This document shows positions 49,370 to 60,915 of a stretch of 64,000 bases of DNA, piece after piece (position 1 is the stretch's first letter; each line of letters starts with the position of its first letter). A program made the translations under genes and the position numbers. Where the stretch lies: assembly GCA_947471745.1 (NCBI GenBank), contig CANJKZ010000425.1, positions 1,562,001-1,626,000 of the forward strand, read 5' to 3'. This stretch comes from Closterium sp. Naga37s-1 (taxonomy: Eukaryota > Streptophyta > Zygnematophyceae > Desmidiales > Closteriaceae). The notes beneath the pieces are model-generated. The model saw nothing but the letters and a program-made list of their open reading frames with translations, did not search any database and had not been told where the DNA came from.

Positions 49370-52300
49370 TTATTGCATTGACCCACCCGCCTGGCTCACT
49401 GAGCTGCCTGGCCCCACCCCTCCTGCTGCTGCATCTGCACCCCCCTGCCGGCCCGCTCTCCCTCTCACAGCCAGATCTGGGGCCCTCACCACAGTGGCTC
49501 GCACGTTGTACTTGTCCGTGCGAATGTACTCACTCACTCCCTCCCTCACTCCCTCCCTCACTCCCTCTCCCCTTCTCTCTCTCGCTGCCTCCTCCGCTTT
49601 CCAAGCTGCCATCCCACCCGCCCACACACCTCGTGACTGGGTGCTGGCCCCTGAACTACTACCACCACCACCACCTGTACCAGCAGCAGCAGCAGCACCA
49701 GCTCCAGTGGAAGCAGCAGCAGCGGCAGCAGCCCCATGGTCTTGTGCTCCGGCACCCTCGCTGCGACCCCCCTCTGCCACCATCTGGCTTCGTCCAAACG
49801 TCTTCCCCCTTGCCTCCACCCCCTTGGCTCTTCCCCCTACCTCTAATGCCCCCTCTGTGCCAACCGCACCGGCACCACCAGCGGCACCACCAGCGGGGGT
49901 GGGTGCGGGTGCGTGGGAGTGCGGCAGGGCTGGCAAGGCTGGGGGAGGCGCGGGTGGCGGGGGGGGCAGCAGCTCCTTGGAGCGGCGGTCGGTGGCAGCG
50001 TTGGCATCCGCCATGCTCATGTACCCGCTCCGCCCCGCACCCACGCTGCCCCCCGATCTCTCATGTGCCCCCCCTCCTCCTCCTCCCGCACCCCCTCCTC
50101 TTCCCCTTAGCCTCCCCTCACCTTTCCCCCCTTTGGCCGGCCCCCTGGGCCGTTCAGGCAGCATGCCGGCGCCCCTGCTGCGCCGCAGCACCGCCAACAC
50201 TGCCGCCATCCATCCCCCCGCCGCGCCCTTTCCCCCATCGCCGCCCGCCCCCTCCGCCGCCCCCTTCCTACCCGCACCACCCGGCAGCCTCTCACTGGAC
50301 GCGCACAGGCTGTCCACGTCAGACGCCACGTCAGCGTCGCGGCCCAGAAGGCGGTCCCAGCAGTGGGCGAGGCGGTAGAAGGTGGGGAAGAAGTGGAGCT
50401 CAAGGGCCGTGGTGAGGAGCAGCGCAAAGATGAGCCACGCCGCTAGCAGCACGGTGTAGAATAGTGGGGCTGCTGAGATGAAAAGGCCAACGAGTAGCTG
50501 CGCCTGCCCCAGCAGCAGTGCCACCGCGCCTCCCACAGCGTGCACGCGCCGCCAGCATGGCCGCCACTTGCTGTCCTCATGCGGCCGCCACACCAGCGCT
50601 GACAGCTGCACGTGGGGGGGAGGAGCAGAGGAGAGAGGGGGAAAGAGTGAGGAACGGTGGAACTAAGGGAGCGAGGGAGGGATATGAGGAGGCGGCTAGA
50701 AGGAGAGGGGCGGAAGCGGATTCAGACAACTGGGAGCAGCAGAGAGGGATGTGGCCTCGTGCCCACCAGCACAGCAGCGCACAGCGGCACAGAACAACAC
50801 ACAGAGGCAGTGCCCCCTCACGCACCTGTAGCGCTGCGATGACCATGAGCGTGATGCCCATGGCGGTATGTGCCACCACGCACGCCCCTCGTGACGCCTT
50901 GTCAGCACGGCCCTCGATGGCGCCGTGCGGCATAGTGAGCGCCATGGTGAATGCCACGGTGGCCAGCGAGGCGGCGGCGAGGTGCAGCGCCTGGTGTACG
51001 GGGAACCAGCGCGCATACACCTGGCGCAGGTAGCGCGCTGCCATGACGCCCAGAGGCATCAGGAACGCCCACGCCACCGTGCTGATTATGCCGTGGATCT
51101 GATGCAAGCGGGGAAGTGGGAGGGGGGAAATTGGGACGAGGAGACATGGGGATCACGTGATGGCTCGAGGTGAGGGAAAGCAGCGTGCAGGGCGAGCAGC
51201 AGGCAAGGAGCCTGGCCTGCAGGGAGCAGAAGAGGAAGCCGATTTGGGAGCAAGGGGGGGTGGGGAGATGAAATGTAGAAAGGGGAGCAGGGAGGGCGGG
51301 GAAGAGCAGAAGAGTGAGCGCGCACCTTCCAGAGGCGGATGGTGTCGTTGGAGTCGTCTTTCGGCTCGCCGCGTTCAAAGCTGATGGCTGACGTCATCAG
51401 CGCGTCCAGCCCATCCAGCGACAGCACCCCCCCCGTCTCATTGGCCGCAGCGGCGGCGGGCAGTGAGAGCTGCGCGCGCTGCCCCTTGGTCCACACGAGG
51501 TACGCGGCGGCCGTCTGATTGGGCAGCAGCAGCAGCGAGAAGAGCAGCGTCAGCGCGCCGTTCCTCGCCTGCCCCACGCTGCTCACCACCGTCAGATCGC
51601 CCCCCGCCACCGCCTCCACCCCCACGCCCCGCGCACCCGCGCGCACCACCACCTGCCCCACCTCCACCTCCGCCCCGCCCGCTGCTCCCCCCGCGCCCGC
51701 GGCCTTCCCGGCGCTCCCACCTCGCGCCGCCTGCGCGTACGAGACAACGAGCAGGCTGGAGTTGGCGACGGCGCCGGACGGCGAGAGGCCCACGGCGGCG
51801 TACCCGCCGTCGGGCACGGCCTGCGCGACGAACGCGGCGCGCAGTGTGATGCCCGCGAGCGACCACATGAGCAGGAAGCCCCCGGGCAGCGCGTCGCACG
51901 CGTCGAACGCGTACACCTGCCCGCCCACCGCCGTGCTGCACTCGCGCAGCCCCGGCATCCCCGCCACGCCCCCCGCCGCGTCCGCGCCAGGCGGGGGCGG
52001 GGCAGCGGCGCCGGGCGGAGGCGGAGGCGCGTACGGGGGGAGCGGGGGGTGGTACTCGGGCTTGGTGCCCCAGAGCGGGGAGCAGGTGCGGATGGGCGCG
52101 GGCGGCGCGAAGGGGATGCGCGTGCCGCCGGAGAAGTAGCCGAGCGCGGGGTCGTGGAAGAGCAGCGTGGGCGCGGCGGCGGTGGACGCGGGGGCGAGCG
52201 GGCCCGCGGCGAAGACGACCCACCAGAGCGCGGAGAGGCCCGGCGCGCGCAGCAGGTTGGCGTCGAACCGGTCGTCCGCCGTCGCCGCGGGCTTGGTGAA

Positions 52301-54197
52301 GCGGATGAAGGTGACGTCAGCGCGGCGCGAGGCGGAGACGAGGGTGACGTCGTTGAGGGACGTGGGGGAGGAGCCCAGCAGCGCGTCCTGCGCCGGGGGG
52401 GGGAGGGGCGGATGGTGGCGGGATGAAACGGAGGAATGCAGCGGGGAAGGGGAAGGGGAGAGTAGTGTCGTGAGGGAGAGATGAAGGAGTAACGTGAGCG
52501 AATGGAGGGGGGGGCGAGATGGGGAGGGAGATGATGGACCCACGTGACACACGCGAGAGGGGGCTTTGTGACACCCAGTGCTGATGAACCGCCACTCGCA
52601 CACGCCCACACGCACCTCGCACACGCCGACGAAGCCGCCCGCGACCTGCTGGCACGTCTGCTTGGCGGTGACGTGGTAGTCGCGCGCAAAGACCCCTCCG
52701 CCGTCCGCCAGCACGCCGCCCACCGTCACGTCGCTCTGCAGCATGGCGAAGCGCGTCTGGTTGCGCGACACGCCCACCGCCACCCACGACCCCTCGCCCA
52801 CGCGCGCCTCCATCCCTATCTCCACTACCGGCCCCTTCCCCCCGCCGCCGCCGCCGGCGCCTCTGCCAGCGGTGCTGCCGTCGGGCGCGGTCGAGGACCC
52901 GGTGACTGCGGAGACGTCTTGCGGCGGTCCCGCGGCACCTGCGTCCGCGTCGCCGTGATGCACGGTCCAGTATCTGCCGCCGCCGACACCACATTACCGC
53001 CACCCGCCGTCCACATCCGCACACACACAGAAACAAGGGGGAAGGGGAGGGGGCGGGGTAGGAAGGGCGGAGGGAGGTGTGTGATGAGTGAAAAAGGCTG
53101 GGGGGACCGGCGCAATGCTTTCGCCCCTCCGCCTTTTTCTCCCTCCGCCGCCTACCCATTCTTCCTCCCCGCCTCCGTTCCCGTCACTCACATGTTCAGC
53201 CGCCCCGGCACCGCCTCCACGCAGTTGGTCAGCCCGACGGACGGCCCGCTGCTGCCCGGCGCAGGCGGTTTGGGGGGCGGAGGGGGCGGGCGAGCGGGGT
53301 GCGAAGGCAAGAGCAGGCGCTGCTCCCTCGCGGCCGCCCCCACCGTCTTCCGCACCCACCGCACGGTCTTGCCGTGCGGGCCCGCGTGGTCCCGCTCGCC
53401 GACCGCGAACTGCGCGTAGATCCGCGTGATTCCCGCGGAGGCGGACCCCGCGCAAAGGTAGAGCACCTGCGCCTCGTCCCAGGTGAGCCCGCCCGCCTGC
53501 AGGAACACCGCCATCAGCGACGTCGCCGTGAGGTTGAATGCGGTGCTAGCCGGTGCGAAGGCGGAGGCGGCGGAGGCAGGGAAGGAGGAGGCGGCGTAGG
53601 GATCAACGGGCGCGGCGTGCGAGTAGGGGTCGACGTCCTTGGGCCCCGCCCAGATGGACAGCGGCGCGTCCACGGCCGCGCTGATGCTGCGGGTGGGGCG
53701 TGGGGAAGGGAGTGGACGGGTGGCGGGGAGAAGGGATTAAGAGGAGGGGATGGGTGGAGGTGAGAGTCGAGAGAGGAGCGATGGTCGCTAGTGTGGGATT
53801 ACGGAGTTACGCGCGGATGGTGAGGGATCAAGGGCGAAAGTTGGGAGCGCCCTGGTTGCGGTGAGCTGGAGTTGCGATGAGTGGAAGAGCGGTGGGTGCG
53901 GGGAGCGGAAGAGAGGCACCTGAGATCTGAGAGCGCGAAGTAGCAGTCATCGTAAACGGTCACTCGCCCCGATATCGCTTGTCCTTTACGCGATGCCGCC
54001 TCTCCCTTGTACGGCTCTAATGCGCCTTGCACGCCGACCGCGGAGAAGTTACCCGACGTGCCGCACGGGGTGTAGGGTCCGGCGGAGTAAAAAAGTACAT
54101 CGTAATTTTCGGTCGCCGATGAGCGCGTTACCGAATGAGAAGACAACGCGAACACGAGAACGGTGAGGGCTGTCAAGCTGAAGCGTTGCTGTGCCAT
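49370..54197 (-). CDS. DM13/DOMON/cytochrome b561 membrane protein
   Basis: Six exons (minus strand): 53920-54197, 53192-53686, 52616-52973, 51326-52387, 50826-51098, 49370-50605. They join in phase to 1233 residues. Start is the ATG at 54197 with a signal peptide (about 1-29). A DM13-like part follows (GRVTVYDDCYFALSDL, about 78-92), then a first DOMON-like domain (WVAVGVSRNQTRFAMLQSDV, about 315) and a second (YAAVGLSPSGAVANSSLLV, about 570). The b561 core has its four haem histidines on successive helices: GIISTVAWAFLMPLG preceded by IH, VHQALHLAAA, VAHTAMGITLMV and RVHAVGGAVALLLG. Layout matches Arabidopsis At5g54830-type proteins, which are thought to pass ascorbate-derived electrons across membranes. 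The last roughly 280 residues are Gly/Ala/Ser-rich and unlike the plant protein. Transcribed divergently from FEX2. Confidence 0.85.
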
Positions 54198-56052
54198 AAG
54201 GACCTGCTTGGTTGCGCGTCGAACGAAGAGTTACGGCGCTGAACGCATCGACTTGGCAAAGGTTGCGAGGTCTGACTCGCGTATGCTACATAAATTATCG
54301 TGGAGAAACATCAAGACTGGATACGACTTAGCTCTCTAGCTTATTTCATAATGAATAGTTAGCCCAGCTCCCTGACACGCCATGACTACTAAACAATAGT
54401 CAGATGCTTTCCCTACAGCTACGGGATTGCCGCGTTGAGCTTGCAACATTTCAGGGTTCTTGTGAACAAGGAGAATGTCGGCAAGGCATTTTGTCCATCA
54501 CGCCCGTGTCGCATTGTTTTCCTTGGGATCTCATCCTGCTGGCGAATGGGGTTGTGGCGGGAAAGCTGACACTCTGACATCATGCCATTATGCGATACTG
54601 AATACTGCGATTGCAAGCTAGAACCTACACCTTTTTAGCACTCGCAATTGCGTTATGCGTCACATTTGTTACCAACGTGAGATTGTCATTATGTATTTTC
54701 CGTGCGAGTCAGAACGGGCAGCTCTCGTTTCGCGGTGGCGGTAGGGAGGGGCATCAGGTGAAGGTACAACCTCTAGGGTTTCGCTGGGTTCGTTCGGCCG
54801 CCACCTGATTGGCCGGCGCTTACTGGCAGCGCAAGACCCCCACAACACCCCCCCCACATCCGATACTGTAGCATCACCCGCACTGGTTGCTCCCTCGCCC
54901 GCCGCACATCCCCCTCCCCCCTCCCTCCTCCCTTCACCTCACATCAAAAGCCAAAACTGTTTCCTTCCGCGCGCAGCAAATCTGCCTCCCCGCAACTGCG
55001 CCTTCCCACGTCACTTTCTTTTTCCGCCCCCCTCTGCCGATCCCCCTCTTCCGCTTCCCCCTAGGCGAGCCTGCAACCCAAGCGAACCCCATTTTCTCCT
55101 GCAAGCGTCCGCCCTCCGCCCGCCTCGCCTGGGCTGTCTGCTCCGCGGCATGCCGCGGGTTGCCGCTTGCTCCACCTACACCCGACCAGGCCTGTCGATT
55201 GACGGGCATATGCCCTTAATGCCCTGAACATTCCGGGCTACTTTCGCTCCAGCTCGACTGCATAAAGTGTTAGGATCGCCCTACACCCGTGCCACTAAGT
55301 GCTTCGTTCGACCCTTCCCCGGATGCGTTAAGTGCTCCAACCAGGCCTTCCCCACCCACAAAGTCTTGATTTCCGGTTCTAGGACCCTCCACCCCCAAGA
55401 AATTCTGCCTGACCCCCCACTCCCCCCCCCTTTCTCCTTAGGTTGCACGAGAGTGTGCCAAGGGGATTTTTCCCTTAGCGGTTTCTAGCCAATCCCGTGT
55501 TTGTGATATCTCTAAGTCAGCTTTGGAGCAGCCGAACTTTCCCTTAGCTAAGATAGTGTAAGTGCAAGCCCGGATTTCAAGTTTTCACTTTGGCCTGCGC
55601 CCGTGACCGTTAAGGGCGCCAAAACACTCAGCTACGGCCAAAACAGGGTCAGATAGGGAGGAGCTGGGGACTCCAAGTATGGGCCCCAGGAACTTCGACA
55701 GGCCTGCACCCGACCTGCCCTACCGGCAGCCATGGCTGTTGGGCTCATCTGGCATGCGTAGCACTCCACTGTACTGCAATATCCGTCGCTGCTCTAGCTT
55801 CCTTACCCGCCACCTCGCACTGCCTGTCTCATGGTGTACGCATGGCGCGAGCGTCCGTCGTGAGCTACGCTGGCTGATTCGCGTGCTGTGGTGAATGCAC
55901 GTCATGAAACTGCTCTCGCCGCTCTCACACGTATCGATCGGTTAGGTCGACTGATCCCCATAGTTAAGATATTAGGTTACGAATTTATACCCTCAAGAAG
56001 GCTTCTGGTTTGCAGTTTTGATAGAGTTAGTCTCATTATACTCTTAAGCGCG
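54198..56052. promoter_or_regulatory. Shared upstream region of divergent b561 and FEX2 genes
   Basis: A 1.85-kb interval without supportable genes. It must hold the b561 promoter near 54200-54400 and the FEX2 promoter and 5' UTR near its right end. The middle (55200-55700) has no recognisable repeat. Confidence 0.4.
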
Positions 56053-58308
56053 ATGGAGTCCGACAGTGCCGCCAGACGCTCGCAGCAGCTCGCCGTGTTT
56101 TCCGCGTCCGCGGAAGCCGCCGCAGTAGACGTTGCGCCCCCCGCCTCCGGGCTTGCCTCGTCTCCTCCCGCCGCCATTGTCGTCGCGGAGCCAGCTGCCG
56201 CTCAACCGCCGGTATCCGAAATACAGGCGAGTCGGGTTCTATTCCTTCTGTTGGCGTTAATCAACAAGGGCAGCGGTCCTCCTGCTAGTGGCAGCGACGC
56301 GGGATTAGTCGCAGCCCTGTTCAAGGGTGCACGGCAACTCGGCTTCGAGCGTGTGATATCTCGCCGCTCCGCCTTGTCCTGAATGTGTGCCGTCGCCTTT
56401 CTCCGCGTCCCCCCATTCACCCCCCGCTCCTCTCTGGCCACCCCCTGTAACGTCCCCCTGGGCGCGCGCGCTCGAGCAGGTTCCGGAGGAGGACGAGCGG
56501 CTCGAGCCGTGGCTAACGCACGTGTCGGTGCTCGTGCACCTCGCCACCTTCGCCATCATTGGGGTACGTCCGCCGCGCCGCGCTCGCTTTCATCCCATCC
56601 ACACCGCACCGGGCCAGAACCCCTCGCTCTCTTGTCGCATCATAATCCCCACACCGCTCCCCGCGCAGTCACCTCAGTGCAGGACTCTTCCCCTCTCTTC
56701 CCCCCTCTCTCCCCCTCTCCCTGCATCCGCGGCCTCACTCCCGTGCTGTCGCTGCGTGTGTGCGTGCGAACGGCGGCGTGCGGCGGCGTGCGCAGGTGCT
56801 GATCCGGTACGGGCTGGAGGTGCTGTTCGGGCCCGAGGTGGCGCACGTCACGGACGACGAGCAGACCGTCTTCATCGACCTGCCCGCTAACATCGTGAGT
56901 CGCGCTCGCCCGTTAGCACCTACAACGCCCACCCGCTTTCACTCTCACTCTCGCACCCACTTCCCCGCACCCACCCCCCCGTCTTCCCTCCTTTCCCCCC
57001 TCACCTCGCCCTCCTCGTTTCCTCCCCCCTCCCCTCCTCCCACCCGCCCCACGGCAGGCGGGCAGTTTCATAATGGGAGTGGTGGGAGTGGCGGCGAAGC
57101 GGCACATAGCGGCGTACTCGGAGCACCTGGCGATCGGGCTGGCGACGGGGCTGTGCGGGTGCATCACCACCTTCGCGTCGTGGAACCAGCGCATGCTCGC
57201 CATCCTCGCCTCCGGCCTCTGGGTGCGCGCCCTCGCCGGCTACATCGTTGGTGCGTGCGCCCTCCCCCTCTCTGCGTGCGTTGTCACTTCGTTGCTCCTT
57301 TGTGTCTGTGCTGCTCTGTCAGTCAGTGTGCACTCTCCATTGCTCCCCATCTGCCAGCCTGCGCCAATGTTCTCCCCTATCCCCCCTCTACTTCCTCCCC
57401 CCCTCTTGTGCTGGCATGCAGGAGCGGCGCTGCCGTTCGTGTCGCTGATTGCGGGGATCGACTTTGCGGACGGCATCAAGTGGCAGATCAAGCGCGCCAA
57501 CGACCGCCGCACCGCGCGCGGCAAGCCGCCCCTGCGCGCGCCACGGAGCGACCACTTCGACCGGCGGTGGGCGTCGCTGCTGCTCTTCTTCTGCCTCTCC
57601 GTCTTCCTCGCCACCGCCGCCGCCATCGGCACCGCGCTCGACGACTGGTCCTCCAAGACAAGGCGGCTGTGGTTTGCGTGCGTGGTGGCGGCGCCGGGCG
57701 CGTGGCTGCGGTGGTACCTGTCGTGGCTGAACGGCGGGACGGTGGGCAAGGGGCGGTGGTGGCAGTGGGTGCCCGTGGGCACTGTTGCTGCCAACGTGAG
57801 CGCGTCCGTGCTGGAGGCTGCTCTCTCTACTGTCGTGCTCGCTGTAAGTCGCACACAGTGTCGCATACACATGCCCGCTCACACGTGTAGCAGCACACTC
57901 GCCCTGGCAGCCCAGCCGATTCTTACATTCACGGCCCCACTCCTACCAACCCTGCATCGCCATTCTGGCTCACCCGCCCTTCTCCCCCCCACTCCCATCC
58001 TCACTTCCTCTCTCCATGCCTCCTCTGTCCCCCCCACTCCCCCCCACTCCCACCTCCACCAGTACAACAGCGAGGAGAGTGTGTTGGCGGTGGGAGCGCT
58101 ACAGCTGGGGTTCCTGGGGTCACTGAGCACCGTGTCTACGCTCATGGTGGAGGTGCTCGCACTGCACAAGGCCAAGACCGGCCGCTGCTGGCGCCCCTAC
58201 TTCTACCTCTACTGCATCACCATCCTCCCCTCCTTCCTCCTCGGCATGCTCATCTACTGTGTGCCCGTCTGGGTGCTCGACTACACCTCCAAATACAACC
58301 ACTTGTAA
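56053..58308 (+). CDS. FEX: Two-domain fluoride exporter (FEX/CrcB type), paralogue 2
   Basis: Six exons, 56053-56211, 56480-56563, 56796-56894, 57058-57250, 57422-57843 and 58063-58308, give 400 residues. Exon 1, with a short Ala/Pro-rich N-terminus, is the least certain; its donor (GTATCC) was chosen for phase. The first domain has FIDLPANI, GSFIMGVVGVAA and GLCGCITTFASWNQRM (about 85-145). The second has VGTVAANVSASVLEAAL (about 300) and GALQLGFLGSLSTVSTLM (about 330). It is clearly paralogous to the gene at 46257: the last intron lies at the same place (before YNSEES, matching YQSTTS). Two introns in the first domain here are absent from paralogue 1. Predicted role is fluoride export at the plasma membrane. 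Confidence 0.88.
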
Positions 58309-58362
58309 AAGCGATCATGAAATACGATTTGTACACATGCCTTTTGCAATTGAATGGGTTAA

Positions 58363-58554
58363 ATGCAGCTGTTTATAAGCTTAACTTGTCTCACTGCTAT
58401 CCTAGCAGTCTCTAGACTAGAGGCACATGCTACTATGGATGCGAACCTTGAAAAGTGCACCTTAGATTGTGGCCAGACCTTGAACGGTAGTGCAGATGGG
58501 AGGGAGTGCAGAGTGGAGTACCGTACCATAGATTGTTGCACGGAGCTCTGCTGA
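58363..58554 (+). CDS. Candidate small secreted cysteine-rich peptide (63 residues)
   Basis: An ATG-started ORF 55 bp after the FEX2 stop. Residues 1-23 look like a signal peptide (FISLTCLTAILAVS, then EAHA). The remaining 40 residues carry six Cys in the pattern C-x3-C-x11-C-x8-CC-x3-C, as in small disulfide-rich peptides. I recognise no family. It could equally be a chance ORF inside the FEX2 3' UTR, and there is no visible promoter between them. Confidence 0.35.
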   Translation: MQLFISLTCLTAILAVSRLEAHATMDANLEKCTLDCGQTLNGSADGRECRVEYRTIDCCTELC

Positions 58555-58604
58555 CACAAGGCACTTTCAGATAGACAATCCTTTTCCTGGCTTCTCTTCT
58601 CAGA

Positions 58605-60783
58605 GAGTCAGTGGGAGTGGTGGCGGCGGTGGTGGCGGCAGTGGGAGTGGTGGCGGTGGCAGTGGTGGCGGTCGGGGTGGAGCCGTCAGAGGGGAGGTTC
58701 TGGCGGTGGCCAGCGGCAGCAACAGCAGCGTCCGCGCGAGACCCCCACGCCCCAGCAGCTTCGAGAGTGGTTTGCTCAGCGTGGGGCGTCTGGGGGTAGT
58801 GTTCGCTGCTAGTACGTCATTCGCACAGGTGACCGCGCTGGTCAGACATGCAGGAAGGTTGGTCACACACAGTACCGCTGCTTCTCCCGTTTTGACGACG
58901 CCTGGCGCGCAGAATTTGGTGACGCAGCTGAGCTCCCCCGCTGGCTAGAGCTGCTTAGGAACGATGTGTATATATTTGCTTTTGACTATGATGCTATCCT
59001 TGCTGGCATGCATGCTTTGACTGTTACTGCTGAGGGTGACTGTTACCTGTGTGTGCCGCCCGACCCAGGAATAGAGGCTACTGCTCTAGGTGCTAGTGAG
59101 TCTGCTCTCTCTGGTACTACGCCTGCTGAGGCCTTGCACACCTTCACGCTTGACTCAGATGCTTCCCGCTGCTTCTTTCGCGACAGTTTCACGTCACACC
59201 ACTCCCTGCACCGGTTGCAGTCTCTCTGGCTGACCCCTCAGGGGGCCCGGTTCTTGCACGTTCCTCCACTGTTCCCGTGTCCGGCGGTTCCGTCTGGATC
59301 ACTGTCAAGTCCTCTCGTTCTCTACAAACTTGGTGAGTACCGCTGCCCTCCAGGATGCGATGGTCACTACCACCACTCCTGGGGGTCAGCGTGTGTCGAT
59401 CTGCACGTTTGCACAGACGGGCCGTCACCTGGCCAGGTTCACCTGTCGGCCTGGGTCGAGCCTGTACACACTGATTACCGAGCCTACTCAGGTGGCTGCG
59501 TCTAGTCAGGCGTCCGCATCAGTTCAAGTAGCCGCCACCTGTTCGTGTCGTCTCCTCTCGCACAAGACTCTCCTCTGGCACCACCGCCTTGGTCACCCCT
59601 CCCTACCATGCCTCCGTGGCATGCACTTCTGCCTCCTTATCTCTGGTCTTCCCAGGTCTCTGCCTCCCCTCCCGCCCTCGCCTGCCCCGCCCTGCCTTCC
59701 TTGCGTCGAGGGGCGGCAGCACGCTGCTCCTCACTCCTCCTCGTTTCCCCGGACGTCTGCTCCCCAGCAGACTCTCCACATGGACGTGTGGGGCCCAGCC
59801 CGCGTCATTGGAGAGGGCTGCGAGCGCTACTTTCTGCTGGTTGTAGACGACTACATGTGTTACACCATGGTCTTCCCCTTGCGCAGCAAGGGGGAGGTCC
59901 CTGATGTATTGATCCCTTGGATCCACGCTGTCCGTCTCAAGCTCCGCGAGCGGTTCCGCCAGGACCTTCCTTTCCTGCGTCTGCACTCTGACAGAGGTGG
60001 TGGGTTCTCCTCCGACCTCATGCGGGACTTCTGTCGTGGAGAGGGCATTCTCCAGTCGTTCACGCGTCCGGCCTCCCCGCAGCAAAATGGGGTTGCTGAG
60101 CGCCGCATTGGCTTAGTCATGGAGGTGGCTCGTACCTCCATGGTCCATGCGGCTGCTCCCCATTTTCTATGGCCGTTTGCGGTCCGGTACGCTGCGCATC
60201 AGCTCAACCTTTGGCCCCGTTTCTCCTTGCCGGAGACCTCGCCTACACTGCGTTGGACGGGGGAGGTTGGCGATGCGTCGGTGTTTCGGGTTTGGGGCTG
60301 TCGTGCTTTTGTCCGCGATACCTCCGGGAACAAGCTCTCCTCCCGCGCCATTCCCTGTGTCTTCCTTGTCTTTCCCCCTGACGCGCCTGGCTGGCAGTTT
60401 TACCACCCCACCACGCGCCGTGTCCTGCCCTCTCAGGACGTCACGTTTGACGAGTCGGTTCCCTTTTACCGTCTCTTCCCCTACCGCACTGCCCCTCTCC
60501 CCCCCCGCGCCGCTCTTCCTCGCTCCAGGTCCCCCTCCGGTAAACCCCCTCCCCCCTCAGGGTCCTGCTCCTTCAGGTGTGTCTCAGGTAGACCCACTCC
60601 CCTTGGCTGAGCCTGTCGAGGTCATTGTCGACTCTGGTGCTGCTGGGGGTGGTGCTGCTAGGGGTGCTGCGTCTAGGGGTTCTGAGCCTGCGGGTGCGGA
60701 GCCTGGGGGTGCTGAGCCTGAGCGTGCGGAGCCTGGGGGTTCTGAGCCTGAAAGTGCGGAGCATGAGGGTGCTGAGTCTGAGG
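58605..60783 (+). mobile_element. Copia element C, truncated fossil
   Basis: Related to element A but missing its 5' LTR and early gag, and cut on the right by element D. What remains is the Gly-rich gag tail (from about 58605), protease region (about 59150), GAG-pre-integrase (HHRLGHPS, about 59580), integrase (LHMDVWGP about 59778, LHSDRGG about 59985, PQQNGVAERR about 60080) and the start of the GAEPGG-type linker (about 60640-60780). It is broken, with several interruptions, and older than element A. Confidence 0.9.
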
Positions 60784-60915
60784 TGTCAAACATATGTTTG
60801 TATGTTATAGTTTAGGTAGGCTTTAGTGGGGTACTCACTGTGGGGTACAACCCCTTAGGTTTTCCTTTTGTACCAAACTCTCGATAGTCCAACCACCTTG
60901 CCTAAGATTCTAACA
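60784..60915 (+). repeat. 5' LTR of Copia element D
   Basis: TG...CA ends, followed by the primer-site-like tggcatctagagc. It shares the AGTGGGGTAC core with the LTRs of A and N1. The matching 3' LTR is outside the window. Confidence 0.88.
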
